A DNA stretch of 64,000 bases. It comes from Whalleya microplaca (lineage: Eukaryota > Ascomycota > Sordariomycetes > Xylariales > Xylariaceae). Shown here piece by piece: positions 34,411-43,602 of the stretch; positions within the stretch are counted from its first letter, which is position 1; each line of letters starts with the position of its first letter. The stretch is from NCBI GenBank assembly GCA_022497155.1, contig MU385731.1, positions 124,001 to 188,000 of the forward strand. Direction: 5' to 3'. The notes beneath the pieces were generated by a model. It made no database searches. It was not told the DNA's origin and saw only the letters and a list, made by a program, of their open reading frames with translations. Made by a program: the position numbers and the translations under genes.

Positions 34411-34733
34411 TACCCGTGCCACGCCCCATCTTTTTCTGGCTTCGAAAACGTACACCAGCTAAAGCTGGTGCTTACCAGTAATTCACACACATCAGTAATT
34501 AACACACCGGCGATAGTATCCCAACTAATAGGGAATTTAAATACGGAAAATTGGTATATAAGTTGTTTAAGTGTATCCTAACTTGAGAAACTATAGACTG
34601 AACGATTTAAATTATATATTTGTAGAATTTTAGCCAGTGTGTGAATTACTGATGTGTGTGAATTACTGGTAAGCACCAGCTTTAGCTGGTGTACGTTTTC
34701 GAAGCCAGAAAAAGATGGGGCGTGGCACGGGTA
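34411..34733. mobile_element. foldback MITE with 97-bp inverted arms and TA ends
   Basis: Positions 34411-34507 and 34637-34733 are reverse complements with one mismatch in 97. The element ends are TA-CCCGTGCC and GGCACGGG-TA, fitting a TA target duplication as made by Tc1/mariner/pogo-type transposases. The 129-bp centre is AT-rich and codes for nothing, so it is non-autonomous. Each arm also contains its own hairpin, CACCAGCT and AGCTGGTG around two bases (34453-34470 and 34674-34691). No second copy lies in this window. Confidence 0.85.
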
Positions 34734-36323
34734 TCGCCTGTTGCGGCTCGCCAAGTTTTCGGTCCCGGTCTGTCATCATCTTGGGCTGGAGGGCAATATG
34801 ATCTTGGCTCTTTCGGGCATCAAATATTTACCTCCTCTCATTGCGGACAATTCAACGGGACGGGAAGACTTGATCAGGATTGCTCGTCAACTCTGTTCAG
34901 TGGGGTTATGTGAAGAAATCCTCAGTCTCTTCGTTGGGGGGAGGCAAGATGATATACGGCCTTAATGATAGATCTGGTAATGATATGGTGGCCCCCCTCG
35001 TCTTGGTTGGAGTAGGTTGGCAGTTGTTGGTTGTGCTGATAGCGTACGGGTGGCCCCGCTGACGTGCTACTGCAAGTCAGAGGCAAAAAAACCCACAACT
35101 GGGGAAGGACATTTGTTGGCCCGAAAGCAGGTCCGCAACTGAGACTCAACTAACTTTAGTCGTATTTTAAGGAGAGTTTGTAACCTAGGTATTCTATGTT
35201 ACAGAATGAATACGGGTTTCACAAGTTGCATTGCAGGGGGAAATTGGATCTGAGTTCCCCTTGTTGAGGATCGCCGTTACCTGGTGACCATTATGGAAGT
35301 GCCTTTACAGATCTGTGCTATGGTACATCCGTAGAAATTAGCATGATGAAGCTATCCATACGCCAGCTAAATATATCGCATGGGGCAAGAGTCCACGAAC
35401 GAAGGTCGGCTGCGATTGACGGCGTTATGATGAGATCTCCGTTATGATATCCAACTCGGACATAATGCATACATAAGACGTATGTGCATTGTATAATATG
35501 AATATGGAATATGAATATGGAAAATTCTTCTCTTACTTTTCGGGAGCCTTGCCAGATTGGATGTAGGATACATATGTAACGAGATGGCCTTGATGCTTGA
35601 CTTTTCATATGCATAGAACCGAAAGACGGATATAAGAACTTTCTGCATCGTGTCTCTCATACGCGCCCTGTCCTGCCTGTCCGTCTTGAGCGATACCGCT
35701 TTCCGCTGCCGATCGTCAAACATTACATACGGTATGTAAGGCCTGATTCCCCCACGCCACGATTAGGAAGCAAGTGGTGTATCTATCATGCAATCTACCT
35801 ACTTCTGTGTGTACTTGGAAAGCTGTGCTGTCGTCATGTGCTGATACATCTTGATTACCTAGTACATCACATCTTGATTAGCAGGGCGACAAGCCCTTTC
35901 TTGGCCCATATGTCATAAGGGGAGGTAGACCGCCCACTCGACCGACACAGCCTGCCCCAGTTGTTGTCTTTGCGTCGTCAGGTCTTTTGCTGGAGTGTAG
36001 ATCGTACGAGATGACAAAATACGTTGTAATTGAACAGATGATAATGATGTCTACATAGGTAGTTTGCACTTGATTTCCCTGGCTTGCCCTGGCTTCTCAC
36101 ATAGTTATGTATTATGTTGATTTCCATTTCGAAAATGTCTGGAGATTATCACGGATTTCCAGTCCTGAAAACTGGATCTTGAAGCAAGCTGAATCATCCG
36201 GGACAATTTGTAGTTTTGCGGTGGGGACGAAGGGTGGAACAGACCTACCTAAGGTAGGTAGCTGTCAGTCAGCTCAGCCGATTCAGGCCTGTCAGGTTGG
36301 CAGTTGGGACACGCTGACTGGAG
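34734..36323. other. gene-free spacer
   Basis: No gene. An open frame at 34654-34965 starts inside the MITE arm and is not a gene. Near 35498-35522 ATGAATATGGA units repeat. The palindrome CCTACCTAAGGTAGG lies near 36244. Confidence 0.55.
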
Positions 36324-36359
36324 CCACCTGGACCACCTGGACCTCCTGGACCTCCTGGA
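36324..36359 (+). repeat. four tandem 9-bp units (CCACCTGGA / CCTCCTGGA)
   Basis: Two copies of CCACCTGGA followed by two of CCTCCTGGA, directly head to tail. They would code for a Pro-Gly-rich collagen-like run but no supported reading frame passes through them. Confidence 0.85.
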
Positions 36360-36796
36360 CCTTGTTGCTCAGAAGGACCTACAGTAGGGTCTGGTTAGGT
36401 AGTTAGGTGGTACGCGCTTGCCAGCTAACTCGGATATCCACAACATCTGCTACTGCTACTTCCACAATTGCTGTCGCTACTAGGCAGCAGGTAACCCAGA
36501 TAGTGACTGCCCCTACGTGATAGTAGCCTGGGTAACTGGGAATACATAGTGTACATGTATCTTTTGTTCACTGCACGTACCTACATACATCCATAGTAGA
36601 GCCAGCACAGTCAGCCAGCCCAAGTTGCCCAACAACGCCTATAATAATGCCTGTAGTGCCTGTAATGCCTCTCTTTTTGGCCTTGCCTGGGCTGCCTGAC
36701 TGACTCCTGAGCCACGTATTGGCAACACATCGACAGGGACATGTGTGTATACCTAAGTATGTATGTAGGTACCTCGGCAAACCTCATGCTTGCTTG

Positions 36797-36842
36797 TACC
36801 CTCATGCTTGTACCCTCATGCTTGTACCCTCATGCTTGTACC
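36797..36842 (+). repeat. tandem 14-bp repeat TACCCTCATGCTTG
   Basis: Three perfect consecutive copies at 36797-36838, preceded by a truncated copy and followed by a partial one, upstream of the casein kinase I gene. Confidence 0.9.
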
Positions 36843-37310
36843 CTGGCGCTAAAAGAGGGAATAAAAAAAAGGAAAAGACCAACCCAATCCTGCCCAGCCC
36901 AGCCAGGCCAGCACCCAGCTGCTTATTATTACCTTCAATCAATCAAGTGCAGTGAACGAGGCGCGCCCAACCCCATTCCAATTAAGTTCCACTCTCGTCA
37001 ATCCGTAATCCGTCCACCGCCTTTGTCTCTTCCTCCTCCTTCACCTACTAACCTTCCACAACTCAATCCCGAGTTCTTACTCACGATCAACCTCGCCGTC
37101 TTTTCCCTTCGATAGACGCGCGAATATTCATTCCATCTCAACCTTCTTTTTCCCTCTGTTTTTCACTTCTTGATCTTCAGCAGGTTGCTGCTCTCTCGCA
37201 ACAACGTTTTGGTAAGGCCGTCCCCCCTTCTCCTTCACTTGGCCTTGGTGTATGTATGTATGTGTGTGTGGTGCTGTCGGTCGGACACCTCCCCATCATT
37301 CATCCGCTCC

Positions 37311-37340
37311 TTCATCCAGCTTCATCCAGCTTCATCCAGC
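37311..37340 (+). repeat. three tandem copies of TTCATCCAGC
   Basis: Perfect 10-bp unit repeated three times inside the casein kinase I leader. Confidence 0.9.
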
Positions 37341-37515
37341 TTCGTCGACGCTCGAAAATAGCACCAGTCACCTTTCTCTGTGTCTGTATTTGTTTTGTCG
37401 TCTGTGTTTGGAGGCTTGATGTAGTTTGCCATGTCCGTCTGGCTCACTTTGTATGATTCACTGGACTGGGTGTTGGGGGTATTGGATGCTCGAAAGGCAG
37501 TTTCACGGCCGTGGC

Positions 37516-37553
37516 ACCTACCTACCAAACTACCTACCAAACTACCTACCAAC
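37516..37553 (+). repeat. tandem 12-bp repeat CTACCTACCAAA
   Basis: About three copies in the casein kinase I leader. Built from the TACCTA word common in the spacers of this window. Confidence 0.85.
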
Positions 37554-37877
37554 GTGACCTACCAACGTCTTCGGGCAGGCAAGAGTCATTCCCACATCCC
37601 CCTTCCAATTTCATCTACGCCCTCCTTTGTACCTTCCAAACCAACCAACCGTCGACCTGCAGCCTATTTATCGACAGCTCTCCCCAGCAACACCACACAG
37701 ACATCATTGTATTCGTTTTCTTCATCTTTTACTGACATCAACCTGAACAGATCCTCCATATTCCCCTCAACCAAGCCATAGTGACTCCGACGAGTCTCAA
37801 CCCGACGCTTCTCTTCCCCTCATAACCGCTCGGCTGCCTGCTTTCAAGCACGGTAGCTCTGCCCCCCAACCGTCACC

Positions 37878-39468
37878 ATGACTACAATGGTATGTAGCCA
37901 TTCCAAATTTTATCCGTTTTAAGGGCGATGCATGTGGTGCTGTGTTGGCTTCTCAGAGTGGATCGTGGGGCCCGACTGTCGGTGTGCATCGACAGGGCAA
38001 CTACATTGGTGCACCAACAGTTGCTTGGCTCCCAACGAGACACCTGTCGTTCACGGGCTATAATCTATCTACCAGGATAGGCAAGTTGCTCACGAATGTA
38101 TTGCAGGATCTCCGCGTCGGTAATAAGTACCGCATCGGTCGTAAGATCGGCTCCGGTTCTTTCGGCGATATCTACCTTGGCACCAACATAATCTCTGGCG
38201 AGGAGATTGCCATCAAGCTCGAATCCGTCAAGGCCAAGCACCCCCAGCTCGAATATGAGGCCAGAGTCTACAAGTCGCTCGCAGGCGGTGTCGGCATTCC
38301 TTTCGTCCGCTGGTTTGGAACCGAATGTGACTACAATGCCATGGTGCTGGATCTGCTAGGTCCCAGTTTGGAGGATCTCTTCAACTTCTGCAACCGGAAG
38401 TTCTCTCTCAAGACGGTGCTCCTCTTAGCCGACCAGCTGATCTCTCGCATCGAGTACATCCACGCCAAGTCGTTCATCCATCGCGATATCAAGCCGGACA
38501 ACTTCTTGATGGGGATTGGAAAGCGTGGCAACCAGGTCAACGTCATTGACTTTGGTCTGGCCAAGAAATACCGAGACCCTAAGACTCACTTCCACATTCC
38601 TTACCGCGAGAACAAGAACCTGACCGGTACTGCCCGATATGCCTCGATTAACACTCATCTTGGTGTTGGTAAGTTACAAACGCTCCACAGCCCTACCCGG
38701 TGCCGAAGGTCATTAACTGGTTATGCAGAGCAATCCCGTCGTGACGATATGGAGTCTCTGGGCTACGTGATGCTCTACTTTTGCCGTGGCTCCCTCCCCT
38801 GGCAGGGCCTGAAGGCTGCTACTAAGAAGCAGAAGTACGACCGTATCATGGAGAAGAAGATGACCACACCCACCGAGGTCCTATGTCGCGGCTTCCCCAA
38901 CGAGTTTGCCATCTACCTAAACTACACACGCTCCCTACGATTTGACGACAAGCCCGACTACAGCTACCTCCGCAAGATCTTCCGCGACCTCTTCGTTCGT
39001 GAGGGTTTCCAATACGATTATGTCTTCGATTGGACCGTTTACAAGTACCAGAAGAACGCCCAGGCTATTGCACAGGCCGCTGGTCAGGGTGGTGACGACG
39101 ACGACAAGGCGCGTCGAACCACCGCTGCTACTGCCGGCCAGACCGCTCAGTCCGGTGCCGTCAAGCCAAATGCGATCCCTAGCTCTCGCCGAAAGGTTAT
39201 CGTTCCAGGTGTTGACACTCCAGAAACCAACCGTGCCGTCGGGGGAAGCGACAGGATGTGAGTGTCTCGCCAGCCCAGCCCAGCCCAGTCCAAGCATTCC
39301 TAGTAAGGAATCATATTTCCTTCGAGTTTAGTGTGCTTCATAACGCTGGCCGGAGGAATTGCTGACATGATTGCTGACACTTCAGTTTGCGGTAACAGGC
39401 TGCGATCAGCTTCTAAAGGTCAGGGTAACGGCTCCGGATATGCGTCCGGTTCCTACCGACCGAAATGA
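37878..39468 (+). CDS. casein kinase I (CK1 delta/epsilon type)
   Basis: Ser/Thr kinase of the HHP1/CK-1a type, acting in the circadian clock (FRQ phosphorylation), DNA repair and growth in filamentous fungi. Exons 37878-37889, 38107-38668, 38729-39257 and 39399-39468 give 390 residues. The kinase domain is intact: [12 protein letters not shown], Lys41, HRDIKPDN with Asp131, DFG with Asp152, and the CK1-specific HLGVEQSRRDD across intron 2. The tail after about residue 300 is Ala/Gln/Ser-rich, with basic patches (SSRRKVIVP) and the end [14 protein letters not shown] to YRPK. The start is the four-codon first exon (MTTM) spliced at GTATGT; the open frame beginning in intron 1 is not the start. 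The last intron has two competing acceptors. Confidence 0.96.
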
Positions 39469-41425
39469 TTGATTGACATTGTCACGCTGGTATTATCCGT
39501 TGCGTTGTGGCGGGAGTAACGAACTTACGACCCGCCCAACGGGAAAAAGCCCCTCCTTCGTGGTAAATTTGTCGCCCCTTATATTGGCTCCGGAGTGTCC
39601 TCAACTGGCTACGCCCGCCCAATACCGCTCGACAGAACACCATGCATAGACCCCTCTCATATCGTATGGATTGCTATTGTTTCCGTTCTTCGATGACTCT
39701 CCGGTTTACGACTCCGTCTTGGCTCAGACATTCTTCGGGACTTGAGGAGGCATAGATTTGTGTCCTTTGGACACATTCCATGTCCTGCTTAAACAACCTG
39801 GGTTTGTTTGAACGGCATGCCCGGCACTCTGACCTGTTCGGGGTGTCGCGCAAGGGACTGAGTCTATCATGGCCTGTTGACCTTTGGCCTACGTGTGTTG
39901 CTTTCCACGTGGGTAAGAGTGAAGACAGCTACCCAGAGATTGAGCTTCGACGTCAGGATTTCATAATACCTGGTTTCCGTCTGGACTGGTCGTGCTCCTT
40001 CGATGCGTTACACAAGCCTTCTGATATGGCCTAATTTCGGGTTTCTTTTTTGTTTTCTTCTGCTCTTTCTTGATGCTTTTGTTTCCTACTTTCATATTCG
40101 GATATTGCACTTGTCGCGTGGGGCCTACTCTCCCGGGGATGTCATAATGAGGCGATGCAATTTATTTCGAGAAGACGTCTACAGAGCAAGTCAAACCTCA
40201 GTATCATCTCTGATGGCTAGCCATGGTCAACGTTCGACATGGGTATTGGCTTAGACTAAAGCCGCGCTGTTTACAAGGGAAGAGGTTCATGGCCAATACG
40301 CGAAGGAATTACTATCACGGTCATTGTCCTAGGTTCTCGAAGGGGCTACGCAGGCAAGAATGGCTGGGGAATGCACGGAAACCCCTGGCTAACCACTTCA
40401 ATCAACTCCAAGAATTTGGAGGACCTGTACAAGGTCGTCTTGATCTTGCTAGATTACCCCGATAATGCTACACCTCCCGTCTGGCACTTCTGAATTGGGG
40501 GGCACGGTTTGGACCGAGGAGATCTCGCAGCGTCATAGGCTCCGTCTTAGGAAAGTTGTATGGAGAGGAGGTTATCCCGACACGATGGCAAAGTAGACAA
40601 CCAATACACGTAAGGTAGTTAGGCACACAGAATGAGCTTCATTTGCGTTTTTATTATTATTTACTTTGGTTTGTCATCTACTTCAAAGTGACTGATGCAA
40701 GATCCCTCCTGTGCTGCGTATCCTGTGTGTTCCGTAATGAGGCTCTCAGTGTAGGCTGTAACAGTGAGTCTAAGCCAGGCCAATGTGCAAGGAATGTACA
40801 CATTGGAAGGGTCACATGTACCCTAAAATTGAGACATGTGATGTGGTCACGATAGGAGCCCAGCTGAACTTGTAAAGTATATATAATCAGCTCCAGTCGA
40901 ACCGAAGAATTTTCATTGTTCTCCCCTCTAATCTGTAAACACACCAGCTTGTTCCTGATATAGCCAGTCAGGCCAGTATAATCTTCACACGAAAGAGAGT
41001 GTTGTTGGTTGATTATAGTGTTAGTTGGGGCCTCCCCCACCTCCAGCCACCGGATGCGGAAAGACCCTGAGATCAAAATCGGATAAACGTTGATGACCAT
41101 TAAACTAGATTTGGAAAGTCAGAGGCTCATCGCTCCTGTTGCTGATCAGGACATCCCTGCCAACGCCCCCCACCATTGGACCCGGAATCCTGGGAAGTCG
41201 GAACAAAGATCTCGGTCCATACGCAGTAGCTCTCTGTCAACCAACAGCTAATAACAACACCATACGCCATACATCATACATCATACACCACACATCACAT
41301 GCTGCACGCGAGGGACGTTCCCGACCCTTCTTCACACCCGGTTCCTGTCCACTCTAATTCCATTTTTGCCGCCGTTCTGGATTTCGTCTTAATTTGCAAT
41401 ACTTTCCATCGTTCAATCTGCTGAG
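39469..41425. other. intergenic spacer
   Basis: No convincing gene. Plus-strand frames at 39780-40034 and 40003-40254 and a minus-strand frame at 40678-41100 lack domains. CATACAT-type short repeats at 41262-41300 lie in the phosphatase promoter. Confidence 0.55.
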
Positions 41426-42938
41426 ATGGACTCAATACCGATGCTGGACGTCTTCGTTCTTACCTTCAACGCTGCCAAGAATCAGATTAACATTCCCGTC
41501 TTTGCTCGTCACCTGTACAATGCTTTTGGTCAAAACGCTTCAAGTTTGCCGGAGTTGGTCGTCATGTAAGTCTCCTGCGTTACCTGAACTGCCATAGGAT
41601 ATTGCTGATCAATCTGTGATATCATCCAGTTCTCTCCAAGAAATGTCACCACTCGCTCATGCCTTCATCGGCTCCTACGTTCTCCATCCGTATTTCCAAC
41701 GATATGAATCCGCCGTCAACTTTGCGGCTGCCAAGTTCGTAGCTGACGAAGACCGTCGGCATCAACCCAAAGATTGTCCCTACACACTGGTGACCACACG
41801 TAATGTCGGTATGACGGGCATTATGCTCTTTGCCCGTGATCCAACCGCCGTGCAGGATCTCCAGGCCGCCGAGGTCGGCTTTGGAGCTGGGGATATGGCC
41901 AATAAGGGCGCCGTGGGGCTTCGGATGCTTTACAGGAAAAAGAATGCGAGGGGCATTCTAAAGGAGACGGAACTTACGTTCGTCAGTACGCATCTTGCTC
42001 ACATGGAATGGAACCTCGAGAAAAGAAACAAGAATTGGGAGAGCATTGTCTCCGGCCTCTTATTCAAGGATCCCAAAACGTTCATGAAACACACATCTGC
42101 ACATCCAACGCCTTCGAGCTCCGAAGACAGCGAGGAAGCCCAAAATCTCCTTGAACAAGAATCTATACAAAGGGCCCTGCACGACATTTCCATTTATAAG
42201 CCCGGCACTAACCTATTTGTTGCCGGAGATCTTAATTATCGGATCTCTAAGACTTCGCCTGCCCCTGGCTCTATATTCCCTGATACTGATCCCGCGAGCC
42301 CAAACTATTTTCGTCGCTTTCTCGATCGCGATCAGTTAACTAAAGAGTTGAACGCGGGCCGCACATTGCACGGGTTGAACGAGGCACGTATCACCTTCCC
42401 TCCAACCTACAAACTAGTGCTATCGCCCAAGGCCGAGCCGGAGACGGAACTTGGTCGCATTGCCGAAGAGGAAGAGGACATAGATGAGGTTGCGTGGTCA
42501 TGGGCTCTTCATCGGTGGCCTGGTTGGTGTGATCGTATATTGTTTCTCGACACACCGGATTGGACCGCGAAAACCGCTCACGCTACACGGATGAAAACCG
42601 TGGCCTATGATGCAATTCCCCCTGTCAGATCGAGCGATCACAGGCCTGTATTCTTGCGTCTGAAGGTGCCTGTGATCGACCCTATTAGTCTTATGCCAAG
42701 CCAAGCAGCATGTGAGACAGAACTATCTGGCGAGAGAGATCATTTGAAGGCAGTCGATCCTCGGGTCAAACTACCATTCCCAATCGACTTCCAATCCTGG
42801 GAACACCGAGCCCAGGTCAAGAAGTGGGAATCCGTCATCGGCTGGTCGATGCTGATCTCGCAGTCGAAGCAGGGTATCATGGTATTCGTTACAGTGCTCT
42901 GCATCGGCCTTGGCACCTGGTGGTTTAGGTCGCGATAG
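41426..42938 (+). CDS. inositol polyphosphate 5-phosphatase, tail-anchored
   Basis: Removes the 5-phosphate from phosphoinositides or soluble inositol phosphates. Exons 41426-41565 and 41630-42938 (donor GTAAGT, phase closes with family block ISLQEM) give 482 residues. Endonuclease/exonuclease/phosphatase-fold motifs are all present: NAAKNQ near the start, QEM, VGMTGIMLF, ANKGAVGLRM, FVSTHLAHM, the signature GDLNYRI with Asp247, GWCDRILF with Asp348, and SSDHRPV with His384. The extreme C-terminus is a single hydrophobic helix (IMVFVTVLCIGLGTWWF) followed by RSR and stop, so the enzyme is probably tail-anchored with its catalytic domain in the cytosol. There is no Sac1, SH2 or Pro-rich module, so it is a minimal form. 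The membrane it resides in (ER is likely) cannot be read from sequence. Confidence 0.93.
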
Positions 42939-43602
42939 GATTCGGCCGTGAATCGGATTGCGAGATGGATTCCGGGCTTAGCGGCGCCCTGGCAGAGATT
43001 GGGCTGGCTGCAGTCTGGAAAGTGGTTCAAATGATTGCATACTGGCGTTTATTGGTTGGCGCTCAGGGTAAAGCACGATTTGGGTCATTCAACGTGTTAA
43101 ACGCATGTCTAATGGCTACTTCTCTTTAGCCACGATTATGGGGTGATTCTGGAAACAATTCTCACGAATTGGGGGTCTCCTGGGGCTGTTTTATAACCAG
43201 CTGCGTTGGGGGAGTTCGTCTTGGTATGGTAGGTTATAGATGACGTTTTAAAACTGGTGGTAATGGATCGGAGGATATACCCTTATACCAGAGGCTAGAG
43301 GCGACTCTATATACATATACTTACTAGAGAGAGTGTAAGAGAAAGAGAGAGAAAGATGCAATAGATTTACCTATCTACTCCTATCCTGGGTTTGGAACTC
43401 AGTGAAGAATGCTAGACACGAAGTCGGAAAATGTCTTGATATTGCCGTATCCGGAAATTTACCATCCACAAGCACTCGGGGGTAAGTCTCTTTGTTTCAG
43501 CTCTGTTCTTCTAGACCCATTATGGGCGCCCGTTCCTACATAATCTATTCAATAGCATTGTGTGAAATATAGATAATAGCATTTTGGCTAAATTCGAACA
43601 AG
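42939..43602. other. intergenic spacer with a purine-rich tract
   Basis: No gene. GAGA-rich tract at about 43326-43357 upstream of the APH-like gene. Confidence 0.65.

Larger units (their letters stand above)
36850..37877 (+). promoter_or_regulatory. long pyrimidine-rich promoter/leader of casein kinase I, with likely 5'-UTR intron
   Basis: CT-rich sequence without a supported gene. A 5'-UTR intron is plausible from donor GTAAGG at 37212 to acceptor CTGAACAG ending 37750, with CTGAC branch-like sequence near 37731. If unspliced, the transcript would carry an ATG at 37431 opening a 116-codon upstream frame that ends at 37781, 96 bases before the kinase start. Splicing would remove nearly all of it. 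Confidence 0.4.

Noticed and set aside
34654..34965. 103-codon frame starting in the MITE
   Set aside because: Begins inside the transposon arm and has no coding character beyond it.
37942..38106. Upstream start of casein kinase I by reading through intron 1
   Set aside because: The added residues do not fit the family; the four-codon exon at 37878 with GTATGT and TTGCAG gives the conserved N-terminus.
40678..41100. 140-codon minus-strand frame
   Set aside because: No recognisable motif; random-like composition in the phosphatase promoter.
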